The position numbers were made by a program, and so were the translations under genes. Under the pieces are notes generated by a model that made no database searches, was not told the DNA's origin, and saw only the letters and a program-made list of their open reading frames with translations. Below are positions 52,501 to 60,829 of a DNA stretch of 64,000 bases, piece by piece. Within the stretch, counting starts at the first letter, position 1; every line of letters begins with the position of its first letter. The DNA comes from an uncultured Methanoregula sp. (lineage in GTDB: Archaea > Halobacteriota > Methanomicrobia > Methanomicrobiales > Methanospirillaceae): the NCBI RefSeq assembly GCF_963667735.1, contig NZ_OY763919.1:248001-312000 (forward strand). Reading direction: 5' to 3'.

Positions 52501-55500
52501 TGTTCTTGAAATTATTTCTCTCGTCGGTCTCCGCGATGAGGTGCTCAGGGTCCGCAACTGCAGTGTAGGTTACGGTCCCGCCCGCAAGGTTCCGGATGGT
52601 CGGATCCGTGAGGGTCACCGAACTGGTTGCACCGCCCGCAAGGGACGAAATGACCGTGCTGCTGACAGCGGTTGTCCCACCCGATACGTCGCTCGCATAC
52701 AGGGAGATGGTAATATTTGTCAGTGTCGCGGTCCCGGTGTTCTTGACCGTGTTGATCTTGACGATGTTGGCTTCCCTTGCAAAGACTGCAGTAGAGGGAG
52801 CAGGGACAACGGTCCCGGTTATGCTGAGGTCGTTCGTTGCCGCACTTCCCGCTGTGATATAGCCAGCGGTCGAGACAGTACTGGCGCCTGCCGCATTCGT
52901 TGCCGTCAGGTTCACCGTATATGTTCCGGCCGTTGCATACGTATGGACCGGGTTCTGCTTGGTGGCATTGGTTGCATCATTGTCACCGAAGTCCCATAGC
53001 CACGAGGTCGGGGTGTTGGTTGAAGTGTCCGTGAAGACGACCGTGAACGGCGCGGTGCCGGAGGCTGTACTGGATGTGAACGAGGCAACCGGTGTCGCGA
53101 TCACCGGGTTCACGGTAATGTAGCCGGATTTAACGGTACTGTTGGCTCCCCCCGCGTTTGTCGCGGTCAGGTTCACCGTGTATGTTCCTGCACTCGCGTA
53201 TGTGTGGACCGGGTTCTGCACGGTTGCATTAACAGAACTGCTGTCACCGAAGTCCCACAACCACGAAGTCGGCGTGTTCGTTGACATATCGGTGAACACG
53301 GCCGTGAATGGGGCGGTGCCGGAAGTTGCTGATGAAGTGAATGAGGCGACCGGGGCAACAACGGCCGGGGTTCCCGGGTATTTCACGGCAAGGGCTGCAA
53401 TGGTGGGTTTAAATGAAGTTCCTACCGCTGTGTAGCCCAGCGTGTTGGTTGATCCGGCGTTCAGGGGACTGGTCAGATCGAACTGGTTGTATTTCCAGTA
53501 GCTGCTTGTTCCAAGACTGGTCGGTGAAATACTGCCGCTGTTGAAGGTGTAGGTCGCATCCGAACTGGAGAAGGCAACCGTTTTCATACTGGCGGCGGTC
53601 CATCCACCGGCAAACGAGCCTGCGTCAAAGGCCGTCGAGCTTACCGTTCCCTTGGGGCCAAACCAATCGCTGCCGTGGTTGACAACGTATTTTACCTGAT
53701 CGGAATCGCCGTCGTTATACGCCGCGATGAGGGTGATGCCCTTGATCCTGCCATCGAAGCTATAGCCGCTGAGGGAGGAGCTGGTGACCGTGACGGTCGG
53801 GCTGGCAGTGGTGATCAGGCTGGTCACGTTGTACGTTGCTTCGTAATCCGACATGACCTTCATGACATGGTCGTTCACCGGATAGGCATACCCGCCCTTG
53901 TCGGTCGAGAAGTCCTTCCAGACATCCAGCGTCTCATTCCCTACGGTGTTGCCGTTGACCTTGACGACCGAGGTCAGGCCATACTGGCTCGAATAGGACC
54001 CGGAGTATGTGTCGACATAGAGCCGGGCCCACGTGATGTTCCCGACCGCAACTGACGGAAGAGTGAAGGTCGGGGACGCAGTTGTGGTAAACGGGCTGAC
54101 CGAGTTCACGAACAGATCACCGGACACGGTACCGGAACCGACCGTTGTCAGGTAATCGTGCTCGTTTGCCACAGAGACGACATGGGGCTTGGTTACCGTG
54201 TTGCTTCCGTTGCTGTTGGTGGCATTGAGCCGGATGTTGTAGGTGCCTGCAACGCCGGGCGTGAATGCCGGGTTCTGGGATGTCGAGAACACGGTCCAGG
54301 TGCCGGTATCCGCTATCTGATACTCCCACGTCCATGATGTCGGAGTGTTGGTCGATGCGTCGGTAAAGGTTGCGGTCGCGCTTCCCGCAAGGTCGTTGGT
54401 GGATGAGGATGTGGTAAACGCTGCTACCGGCGCGCCGCTGCCTCCCGATCCCCCGGTCACGGTCACATATCCCGCCTGCTTCGAGGAATTGCTCCCCGCC
54501 GCATTCGTTGCGGTGAGGTTGACGGTATAGGTTCCTGCAGATGCATACGTGTGGACCGGGTTCTGCTTAGTGGCATTCGTGGCATCGTTGTCACCGAAGT
54601 CCCAGAGCCAGCTCGTGGGGGTGTTGGTCGACGTATCAGTGAAGACTACCGTGTAGGGTGCTGTGCCGGATGCGGTACTGGATGTGAACGATGTGACCGG
54701 CATTGTGGCTGATCCACCATACTCCACCTGGAGGATGGCTGCGGCGAGGTTGATCCATGAACCATCATTCCGGATACCCAGTTCGTTGGTACCGTCTTTC
54801 AGGGCACTCGTGACATCGTAATACTTGAAGCCGGGATCCGCACTCTGATCTGATCCTTCAGAGCCGGTGATCGCGACATCCTGCGCGTTGAAGATGACCG
54901 TACTCTGGGGGTTATCTACACCGGACGGCACGATATTAGTCAGTCTGGCGGAGGACATGCCCTCAGCAGTCACGTTGTTGAACATGGCGTAGCCGATAAA
55001 TGATGCGCCATTTGACGACCCAGATGGGACATACACCGTATCGCATCCTTCGTCCAGCCAGATCTTCCGCAGGGGCTGGCTGGCATCCTCGTACACAACC
55101 ACAAGGACTGCGCCGTAGAGGCCGCCTTTCGGCTGGGACGCGGTGATGAGAGCTGTGTTCCCGCTCTTGTTGAAGTAGGGTGTCACATCATAGATGGCCT
55201 GGCCATTGTAATCCGGGTTTTCACCGCCATCGTTATAAAATGCAGTCTGTCCAACGGGATTGCCGTTGAAGGTGACCGTGAACCCGGGGTTGCCGTTATC
55301 GTTCCAGGTATACGACTGGTAGAGCCGGGCTGCCTTGACGGTTGCACCGGCCGGAACAGGAAGGGATTCGGCACTCCAGCCCGCGGTTGTGGAATACCAT
55401 CCGCCACCGGTCTGGTAGCTGGAGCCCAGGGCATATTTTACCGCAACATGTCCTTCCGTATAGTTCCCGGTCTCCAGGTCATTGCCGGTGTAATACCGGC

Positions 55501-56851
55501 CGCCCGTGTAATAACTCCAGCCTTTGCCAACCGTTGCCGGGGTCGAGTATATGTTGTTGGTCTCATTGGTCTCGGCAATGGCATTCTCTGTGTCGAGCGT
55601 GATCGTGAGAGGAATGGTGTCGCCGGATCTCCGGGTCGTCACCGGATCGGTTACACTTATGGTAGTTGTGCTTCCTGCGGCAAGTCCGGTGATATCGAAC
55701 ATTGTCGTGGTACCGTTAAGATTGAAACTACCTTTGAATGCCCCGGCATCTCCGGTTCCAAGGTTCTTGATAGTGGCATTGACAGCCCCCGACCGGGGCG
55801 AAGGGGAATTGACCCCGGTGACCGTGAGATCTATGGTTTTCGCCGTGGCTGCCGGTTCGTTCACCGACGGCTCGGTATCGGCAAGCTGGCGCACAAAGAC
55901 CCAGTCATAATAACCATATCTTGTTGACGACTGGGAATTCAAGTAGATGGGCAATGTTGCGGTTAATGCAGCTTTTTGGGCAAACACCGGGTTATTTCCG
56001 TCGTTAAATGCGACATGAGTTGAATTCCAGAACAGTTCCTCGGTCTGGTATAAATTGGAAACAGGATATCCGGGACTTGTCGAGGTGACGATTGAATTGA
56101 CATAGGTGACTATCTTTTCAGAAGTTGACAGGGTCTGGAAATAGACATAATTTGCTGTGTCGGCACTATTTCGGAAACCCAAGTATTGGCTATATCCATA
56201 CAGATTCCCGTAAAATCGCATCGATGCATTCTGGCTGAAATATTTCTTGGATTGAATTTTAGTTGATCCCGTCAGTGTCAGCCGCGAATCGCTAAAGGTG
56301 GCACCCGTACCGGAGACCAGTGTCCATTTGGTAGTGTCCAGGGACGATCCATTGAAATCATCGAACAGGGCAAAGGTTGCATCCCCGTCCGCTGCGCTCC
56401 CGATGGTCGCGTTCCCGTAATAGATATCCACGGGAACGGTATTCGCATACCCTGCCGGGATCGAGGGCACCTTGACCCAGAATGTGGCGTTGTTTATACC
56501 CGTGGGAGTCTCCATCCAGTAGCTCAACGGGGTACCGTCGCTGACGGCAAACCGGACATCGTTGTACGTGGGCTGGGCAATGCCTGGGAGGTGAATATTC
56601 TCTGATGAGTCCGTACCCGTTACGTTGTACAGGACGAACTTGACCTGGTAGTCCGTAAGAGCGGTGGCAGCCCCGTGGATGTTCGCCCGGGTGTGGCCGG
56701 TGAAATCGGACGGAGACCAGTCTGCGGCGGATGCGGCTCCGGACAGGAGCACGACTCCGAGAAGGACCAGCAGCATGAGCCGGCGGATTGCTGGATGACG
56801 AGCAGACGTGGTCTCCCGCAGGAGCCTGGTATCATTCGATAGAAAATTCAT
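46574..56851 (-). CDS. Giant (3425-residue) surface protein with DUF2341, DUF3344 and about eleven PKD-like domains
   Basis: The order is: signal (LMLLVLLGVVLLSGAASA, about 26-43); DUF2341-like domain (about 60-340); CARDB-like; DUF3344 copy 1; then alternating PKD or PKD-like domains (eleven counted, most with SWLWDFGD) with further DUF3344-type copies, of which two are a near-identical tandem repeat of about 451 residues. C-terminally there are two PGF-pre-PGF-like domains, a Ser-rich linker, then PGFPLVFVFGIAGIIVLCVS and RKWYIRR. The last part resembles a PGF-CTERM archaeosortase sorting signal, though loosely. It is probably an adhesin or S-layer-associated protein. Recombination among the repeats is expected to vary its length. 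Confidence 0.85.
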   Translation of the reverse strand: MNFLSNDTRLLRETTSARHPAIRRLMLLVLLGVVLLSGAASAADWSPSDFTGHTRANIHGAATALTDYQVKFVLYNVTGTDSSENIHLPGIAQPTYNDVRFAVSDGTPLSYWMETPTGINNATFWVKVPSIPAGYANTVPVDIYYGNATIGSAADGDATFALFDDFNGSSLDTTKWTLVSGTGATFSDSRLTLTGSTKIQSKKYFSQNASMRFYGNLYGYSQYLGFRNSADTANYVYFQTLSTSEKIVTYVNSIVTSTSPGYPVSNLYQTEELFWNSTHVAFNDGNNPVFAQKAALTATLPIYLNSQSSTRYGYYDWVFVRQLADTEPSVNEPAATAKTIDLTVTGVNSPSPRSGAVNATIKNLGTGDAGAFKGSFNLNGTTTMFDITGLAAGSTTTISVTDPVTTRRSGDTIPLTITLDTENAIAETNETNNIYSTPATVGKGWSYYTGGRYYTGNDLETGNYTEGHVAVKYALGSSYQTGGGWYSTTAGWSAESLPVPAGATVKAARLYQSYTWNDNGNPGFTVTFNGNPVGQTAFYNDGGENPDYNGQAIYDVTPYFNKSGNTALITASQPKGGLYGAVLVVVYEDASQPLRKIWLDEGCDTVYVPSGSSNGASFIGYAMFNNVTAEGMSSARLTNIVPSGVDNPQSTVIFNAQDVAITGSEGSDQSADPGFKYYDVTSALKDGTNELGIRNDGSWINLAAAILQVEYGGSATMPVTSFTSSTASGTAPYTVVFTDTSTNTPTSWLWDFGDNDATNATKQNPVHTYASAGTYTVNLTATNAAGSNSSKQAGYVTVTGGSGGSGAPVAAFTTSSSTNDLAGSATATFTDASTNTPTSWTWEYQIADTGTWTVFSTSQNPAFTPGVAGTYNIRLNATNSNGSNTVTKPHVVSVANEHDYLTTVGSGTVSGDLFVNSVSPFTTTASPTFTLPSVAVGNITWARLYVDTYSGSYSSQYGLTSVVKVNGNTVGNETLDVWKDFSTDKGGYAYPVNDHVMKVMSDYEATYNVTSLITTASPTVTVTSSSLSGYSFDGRIKGITLIAAYNDGDSDQVKYVVNHGSDWFGPKGTVSSTAFDAGSFAGGWTAASMKTVAFSSSDATYTFNSGSISPTSLGTSSYWKYNQFDLTSPLNAGSTNTLGYTAVGTSFKPTIAALAVKYPGTPAVVAPVASFTSSATSGTAPFTAVFTDMSTNTPTSWLWDFGDSSSVNATVQNPVHTYASAGTYTVNLTATNAGGANSTVKSGYITVNPVIATPVASFTSSTASGTAPFTVVFTDTSTNTPTSWLWDFGDNDATNATKQNPVHTYATAGTYTVNLTATNAAGASTVSTAGYITAGSAATNDLSITGTVVPAPSTAVFAREANIVKINTVKNTGTATLTNITISLYASDVSGGTTAVSSTVISSLAGGATSSVTLTDPTIRNLAGGTVTYTAVADPEHLIAETDERNNFKNSSSIPVRYNGYKGKGIYWEGGSNITTKATYDLKGGVAYSTQPSSMYNGAGWTGSRTETWTAADLPVPAGATVENARLYVPYNWDTTPGGTPIWTANFNGNAINSEALYTDKSNFGSYADNLYGVYRYNVTSQFSTAGNNLVITPGTGNSNALYPSTLVVIYRDPSGTRKQIFINEECDELLVSETYGTTLEEATAYAPFTGLTIDTGAVRSATLYSFAGSAGPDEGNLVFNGHTVGTNAWQGDQNSAGAQIFDVKSYLAPAGNEAAVQGTTSGGMLALPQILVVEYPTVVTTPVASFTSTTSSGIAPFTAVFTDTSTNSPTSWLWDFGDNDVTNATKQNPVHTYASAGTYTVNLTATNSAGSTSQKSTNYITVNAAAATPVANFTATPVLGLAPLSVTFTDSTTNTPTSWNWESRASGTSDSWTSFSTVQNPVNSFAAGAYDVRLTATNAAGSNSTTQAQYISSSAGPLRLTTVRNGTVSGDLYVGAFQPTPWSSQGTTPIQRTFTQSYTIPAHTDIQWARLYAVVYAAGTDNRAGQAVVSFDGNGDGTYETVLGTETLATASANSVDVYPVNNHVNRQYSDYKLSYDVTSLISANTVNAQIVSQNTGGSTFDGRLKELTLVVAYNDGDSDQVKYWVNEGHDYQAKTDTGVTTTFATSGLPAGWTQATLQNVALSTRDAVYNFTSNPIANTAGTTLPSFETNVWNVKPFLSAGSNSDFTYAPSGGSYKTTLATLAVKYTAATVPVAGFTSSATSGTAPFTVVFTDTSTNTPTSWLWDFGDGDATNATVQNPVHTYASAGTYTVNLTATNSAGSTSQKSTNYITVNGAAATPVANFTATPVFGPAPLAVTFTDASTNTPTSWNWELRASGTSDSWTSFSTVQNPVKSFAAGAYDVRLTATNAAGSNSTTQVQYISSSAGPLRLSTVKNGTVSGDLYVGAYQPVAWSSQSSTPGLKTFTQTYTIPTNTDIQWARLYAVVYAAGTDNRAGQVAVSFDGNGDGTYETLLGTETLATASANSVDVYPVNNHVNRQYSDYRLSYDVTSLVNANTVNAQIVTQNTGGSTFDGRLKELTLVVAYNDGDSDTVKYWVNEGHDYQLSTGSAVTTTFGTGNLNSGWTSASLKNVALATTDASYTFNGNAVTGQSGTSLPSFETNSWDVKNYITAGSDSSFTYTHATVSGTGKSYKTTLATLAVKYTAATAPVAGFSSGTTSGTAPLTVSFTDNSTNSPTSWLWDFGDNSAVNATVQNPVHTYANAGTYTVNLTATNAAGSSSKVRSGYVTVTAGTRVPVAAFGADETTGPAPLTVKFLDISENDPTIWLWDFGDGSSVNATVQNPVHTYASAGNYTVNLTVTNAAGTHSNRLTDFITVTSAVTPTPTVTPTPTPTSTVPATIAPIAAFTANKTEGDKPLIVKFTDKSTNTPTAWQWDFGDSSTATEQNPVHTYAANGSYTVSLKAENAAGNNTVTKSKYITVIAPVVQSNTFAVSNVTTTTSGGVQNVTIDTTGGNVTKSGNVVTISNTSSWSSLAITLAANTTESSTSSVNGTVETVKATTEPVTAPITSVGTPTVQIALNMSAMPGTTAAITQTITKDPDAAAQSSFSLFASSAGKQIDDIAYTLNVQKTNLANAGDGGIIQSATLTMTVSKAWVDAHGGTGALAVLRRADDGTTQILTPSVSGPDGSGLYTLTIISPNGLSTFSLASVSAVSSGSSGSSSGSYSSYSNNGDTDTVSSSAVKSSESTVQKSPVDPSANPWTTQTVNGPTHIAKIELQPVGTFSKDFFLMTEKPDSLPKDIPAPAVPVYELHKINLYHATSNDVNQAKIEFTVPQSYLDSQKMTYRDVQLQRFHNNAWEQLPTEYIGTKDGAFLYRATTPGFSYFATVLVKDAAIVTAATTAPTPASIQQQVSSTPAAVSTQHTIIPTAEKTHAAPPATDAQQQPGFPLVFVFGIAGIIVLCVSVVIIRKWYIRRQNPALFRKYK
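48919..50286 (-). repeat. Tandem module repeat A within the giant surface-protein gene
   Basis: One of two consecutive modules (PKD-like + DUF3344) of about 1.36 kb. Matching positions are 1353 bases apart in the centre and 1368 at one end, the difference being a 15-base insertion here. Long stretches are nearly identical, including third codon positions, for example the CAGCGTCAGTTCTTTCAGGC region near 49285 and 50638. Confidence 0.75.
50287..51640 (-). repeat. Tandem module repeat B within the giant surface-protein gene
   Basis: The second copy of the module described for 48919-50286. Similarity ends near 51640, where the DUF3344 copy shared with the neighbouring surface-protein gene begins. 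Confidence 0.75.
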
Positions 56852-57134
56852 AATATTCCGGATGAGAAATTACAATTTATTCATATATAAAATAAGACTT
56901 TTTGAATTTTTGTAATACTAAATTTGAAAAACATAAATATATGCGGCACATTCGTGTATCAGATTCCAGAAAAACGTAATCATGATACGTATCATTTCTC
57001 TCATGAACGCGATCATCCCAACAGGTTACTTCGGTAAACATTGGGTGATGCAAGAACAAGATCTCCCAAAGGAGTTACTCTTATGAATCTGAAGGGGATG
57101 GTCCCCTCAGGTTCCGAATAAAAAAAAGTGAGGG

Positions 57135-58112
57135 TTAATACCTGACTTTCAGGATTGCAACTGCCAGCTTGTACCAGCTGTTGGTCCCGGCCCGGTCATA
57201 GGAAAAGTCATTATCCTCATAAATCTCTAGAGGAGTAAACTGGTTGAGCCGGGCATAGCTGTTGGATCCGATCGGGCTCGGCGTCACGGATGCTGTGTTC
57301 CAGGTGTAAACCCCGTTTGCCGATGCAATGTCATCGGTATAGATGGTCGCACTGGTGATGCCATCGGTAGGGATTCCATTGAAACTGGTTACACCCACGT
57401 AACTTGGATCGTCCTTTGTGCTCGGGTCCTGGCCTTCATTGATCCAGTACTTTGTCTGGGAACCTCCCGTCTGGTTCCAGCCGTACACGAGCTTTGCTTC
57501 CTTGATACGGCCATCGAACCGGCCGGAGACGTTAGTCGTGCTGATGTCCAGCGTCACGGTCGATGCGGTTATGTAATCCTTAACATCGAAGACCGCGACA
57601 TAATCGCTCGTTACCCGGTTGAGCTTCACCAGGGGTGCCGATACGGACGAGTTCGAAACTATGCCGCTCGTCCTGTCATATACCAGATCCAGCGGCTGCT
57701 TGTTGGCAAGGACCACAGGAGTACCTCCGCTCGGGGTGAGGGTGACACTCAGGGTCCCATCCCAGGACTCGGTCATGTTCCCGGTGTACGGCACAATGTA
57801 CAGCCGCGCGAACTGGACGTTCGATGTCGTCAGGCCCGAGAACGTTGCGGTCGTGTTGTCATTGTCGATCGGGTTGTCGGTCTTCCACGTGTTGACAAAC
57901 TTTGCATCTACATCACCGGTTACGGCACCGGTAATTGCCTGGGTAGGCGCTGCGCCCTTCCAGTAGTTATCCGCCGATACCACACCGGCAAGCGACAGCA
58001 TCCCCACGAGCACCAGTGCCATCATGAGGGCAAAGGATCTGCGCGGTCTGGCACCGCCCTTGAGCAGGCCCGAGAACCTGCCGGGTCTGCTTTCATTACG
58101 AGTTGTCTGCAT
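57135..58112 (-). CDS. Secreted single-domain DUF3344 protein
   Basis: This 325-residue protein has a basic N-terminus, a signal segment (FALMMALVLVGMLSLAGVVS, near residues 27-46), and then one DUF3344-type domain. The domain has RFDGRIKEAKLVYGW and TKYWINEGQD (about residues 215-245), which match the same motif in the neighbouring surface proteins. There is no PKD and no C-terminal anchor, so it may be released or bound by its larger neighbours. It lies 283 bases upstream of the giant gene on the same strand. Upstream DNA contains TAATACT and AGTATTA, separated by 22 bases, near 58174-58209. Confidence 0.8.
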   Translation of the reverse strand: MQTTRNESRPGRFSGLLKGGARPRRSFALMMALVLVGMLSLAGVVSADNYWKGAAPTQAITGAVTGDVDAKFVNTWKTDNPIDNDNTTATFSGLTTSNVQFARLYIVPYTGNMTESWDGTLSVTLTPSGGTPVVLANKQPLDLVYDRTSGIVSNSSVSAPLVKLNRVTSDYVAVFDVKDYITASTVTLDISTTNVSGRFDGRIKEAKLVYGWNQTGGSQTKYWINEGQDPSTKDDPSYVGVTSFNGIPTDGITSATIYTDDIASANGVYTWNTASVTPSPIGSNSYARLNQFTPLEIYEDNDFSYDRAGTNSWYKLAVAILKVRY

Positions 58113-58570
58113 TGTTGTTTCACCTTGTCCGCAAACCCGGTTGCGAACGATCGTGCATGGGGGTGCCAGCTATTAATACTTTATTTTATTTTTATAACAC
58201 TTAGTATTACCTAAATTATTTTTTTGCTACTGAACCGGGGAGGAGTTGCATACGATGCAATGTATGTAAAACAGGGAATTTTTCTGAACCGGGATACGTA
58301 CCGGCCGGGGTTTTATCACGGGAAAGGGAGGAGTTTGCCGGACCGGCAGAAGCCGGGGACCCACATCTTAAAAAAATCCGAATCCCCTGCCGGAAAAAAA
58401 GATCCCGCCATCCGCATTCCGGCTGCGGTTCGCGCTCCCGGTTGGGAAAGCATGGATGCCTGGTCTGACCCCTGCCGAAACAGCAATAGGGGGCATTTTC
58501 TGGCATCGTTTCCGCAGGCATTCCGGCAATCGGGGGCCGTATGTCGGGTTTTTCCGGTCACGATCCAATC

Positions 58571-58823
58571 CGGGCGAAATGCAGGCTTTTCCTGGCAGAG
58601 CTGAAACACAGGGAGACGAATCGGAGACCGATACGGGTCCGGAATACCATATGAGAGATCCCCACGGTTATGGTTTTCATCAGCCGGTCTGTACCTGGCG
58701 GGTACCCCGGTCGGGGATTTCGATGAAGTGATTGCTCCAATAGCGCTTTGTAATGACGGCGAGATAATCACTCGCGACAGTCATTTTAAAAATATCCCGG
58801 GTCTGAAAGTAACCGGATATTAA
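58571..58823 (+). pseudogene. Decayed PIN-domain (VapC-like) toxin gene fragment
   Basis: Bases 58683-58823 read through to a TAA as a typical VapC C-terminus, with LAGTPVGDFDEVIAPIALCN and then EIITRDSHFKNIPGL. Just upstream, in another frame, FLAELKHRE resembles the preceding helix of the same domain, but a TGA and a frame change separate them, and no start or catalytic N-terminal half was found. It is therefore a remnant. The partner antitoxin was not seen. Confidence 0.5.
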
Positions 58824-58985
58824 TTTTTCAAACCAGTCCCGGTTAGTCCACGTCCCCCGGTTTATTTACTGTGCGGATTGGTTCATGTAACTCATCATAT
58901 GTACTATGTATGTCAATTATCTAGTAATACAGATTGAGATTTTATCTGATTACTTGTACTCAAATAAAAAAGTTTATCCGAATTG

Positions 58986-59006
58986 GTATTATTAATTTGA
59001 TAATAC
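58986..59006. promoter_or_regulatory. GTATTAT-N7-ATAATAC inverted repeat upstream of 59030 gene
   Basis: A perfect 7-bp inverted repeat with spacer TAATTTG, ending 23 bases before the ATG. It may overlap the transcription start and act as an operator, or be the TATA-rich promoter itself. Confidence 0.3.
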
Positions 59007-59029
59007 GTAATACAATCCGGGTATCTGTT

Positions 59030-60829
59030 ATGAGTTTCCGCATTTTTAGTACGTTCTTGTTCATGGCACTTTTCGCCTCAATCATCTTTGTCCCGGCAGC
59101 AGCCCTGTATGATTTCGAGGGAATTCCCCTCAGCACGCATGCCCAGGGAACCGTGAACGGCGATCTCCTCACGTTCGGGAAGTACGGCCTCAGCAATCCG
59201 CCGTACGAACTTCAGTTCAGTCTCCCGTCCGCGCCCCGGTACGCCCGGGTGTATACCGGCATCTGGGGCGGCACGGAGAAGTATACCGGCTGGGCAGAGC
59301 TGAACGTCAATGACCTCAGGAAAGCAAAGTATGTCCTGAATGGCGAACGGGACCGGAACCGGGATGTGTACGAGGCCGGCCACGGCATCTACTGGATCGG
59401 GTACGACACGACCGAGGTCCTGAAGAAAGGAAACAATGTGATCACCGTCTCAACGTCCAAGAACGATCCCGGCAACAAGCTGGACGGGAGAGTCTACGGG
59501 GTCTTTGTCGTGGCGGTTGTCGACGATCCCGCCGGCGGGACAACCCGGTACTGGATCGCGGAGGGCAACGAGAACCTCCATGGCGAGGGATGGGCCGGGA
59601 CCAACCCCACCCGGCACGATGAAACGAATATCACGTTTTCGGGTGCGGACATCCAGGGATTAACCGGTGCAAACCTCACCGTGCTCCTGCTTGCAGGCGG
59701 GAAAGGCCAGCCGGATTACGTGCAGTTCAACAACCGGTACCTGGGAGTGCCGGTCCGGACCGTCAATGGTTTTAATGTGACCGATATCGGGGACGAGATC
59801 TCCTTCAACGCGGAAGGAGGCAGCGGTATTGAATCGCGGTACGTGGATGCGGAAACATTCAATGTGGGTAACTCCGTGCAACCGGCAAATACCGTCCGAT
59901 TCATCCGGGGCATCGACCTGAACGGGGACGGGGCGATCACCACGACCGGCGATGCACCGGAAGGCGAAGACTACATCCACCCGGTCATGGCAATCCTCAC
60001 CGAGAAAATAACCGGCAGCACCCCTGCGACCGATCTTGCCATCGAAAGCCTCGATGTCAGCAACGCGTACAACGGCGAAATCGCTACCCTGACTGCGGAA
60101 GTGCGGAGCAACGGAGTCCAGCCAACGGAAGCCGTACCGGTTGCATTCTTTGCAAACGGCAACCTGATCAACACGACAAAGATTATCCTGCACCCGAGCG
60201 GGATAACCCGGGTCAGTGTACCCTGGGCAGCCACATCCGGGATGTACACCTTGTCCGCCGAAGTATCGGCCCCCGGGGATTCACAACCCGGCAACAACGG
60301 GGCACAGCACCAGGTGACCATCGGCACCCCGCCGGATCTCTCCGTATCCGTGGGAACACCGGTCCATAAGGATGCAGCAGCCGGGGCCGGGGTATCAAAA
60401 GCGCCGCTTTCCCTTATACCGGTCATTGCTGCGATTGGCGCCCTTGCACTCTTCCGGAAACGAAAGTATTTGCCAGCGGTCCCGGCCCTTGTCCTTGCGG
60501 TTGCCCTCATTGTGGCCTCGTCCGGGCTGGTTGCCCCGGCCGGGGCGGTCTCGGATGTCCAGGAGTATTCCCTGCCGGTCCAGATCGCCAACAACGGCGG
60601 GAGCGATTCCCCGGCATTCATAGTATCGGTGTACCTCGACGGGGAAAAGATAGCCGACCGACAGGTAAGCGATGGCATAAAAGCGCACTCATCGGTGTCG
60701 ATCTCCATCCCGGTCTTTACTTCACCGGGTTCCCACGAGATGAAGATCATTGCCGATGAAGCCGGCCAGGTAAGGGACCAGTCCCGGTCGAACAATCTTG
60801 TGCAGGGCCGGTATGATTTCCCGAAATAG
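59030..60829 (+). CDS. Surface protein with DUF3344 and CARDB domains and internal membrane helices
   Basis: This 599-residue protein has a signal (FLFMALFASIIFVPAAALY, near residues 8-26), a DUF3344-type domain (about 30-345, with KLDGRVYGVFVVAVV and TRYWIAEGNEN), then CARDB-like (about 350-440). A central hydrophobic pair (LIPVIAAIGALALFRKRKYL and LVLAVALIVASSGLVAPAGA, about 463-515) and a second CARDB-like domain (about 520-599) follow. Two surface domains separated by two membrane helices is an unusual topology; the middle resembles the C-terminal anchor of one protein joined to the signal of another, as if two genes had fused. It overlaps the next gene by 17 bases. Confidence 0.8.
   Translation: MSFRIFSTFLFMALFASIIFVPAAALYDFEGIPLSTHAQGTVNGDLLTFGKYGLSNPPYELQFSLPSAPRYARVYTGIWGGTEKYTGWAELNVNDLRKAKYVLNGERDRNRDVYEAGHGIYWIGYDTTEVLKKGNNVITVSTSKNDPGNKLDGRVYGVFVVAVVDDPAGGTTRYWIAEGNENLHGEGWAGTNPTRHDETNITFSGADIQGLTGANLTVLLLAGGKGQPDYVQFNNRYLGVPVRTVNGFNVTDIGDEISFNAEGGSGIESRYVDAETFNVGNSVQPANTVRFIRGIDLNGDGAITTTGDAPEGEDYIHPVMAILTEKITGSTPATDLAIESLDVSNAYNGEIATLTAEVRSNGVQPTEAVPVAFFANGNLINTTKIILHPSGITRVSVPWAATSGMYTLSAEVSAPGDSQPGNNGAQHQVTIGTPPDLSVSVGTPVHKDAAAGAGVSKAPLSLIPVIAAIGALALFRKRKYLPAVPALVLAVALIVASSGLVAPAGAVSDVQEYSLPVQIANNGGSDSPAFIVSVYLDGEKIADRQVSDGIKAHSSVSISIPVFTSPGSHEMKIIADEAGQVRDQSRSNNLVQGRYDFPK

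Larger units (their letters stand above)
58113..59029. other. Long intergenic region with toxin-gene remnant and two promoters
   Basis: Frames of 60-150 codons occur on both strands but none has a ribosome site or recognisable domain. It holds the vapC-like remnant (58571-58823), an AT-rich promoter for the 57135-58112 gene near 58165-58220, and one for the 59030 gene with the inverted repeat GTATTAT-N7-ATAATAC (58986-59006). Confidence 0.55.

Noticed and set aside
58316..58771. 151-codon minus-strand frame in the long gap before the 59030 gene
   Set aside because: It is antisense to the vapC-like remnant and has no domain or ribosome site.
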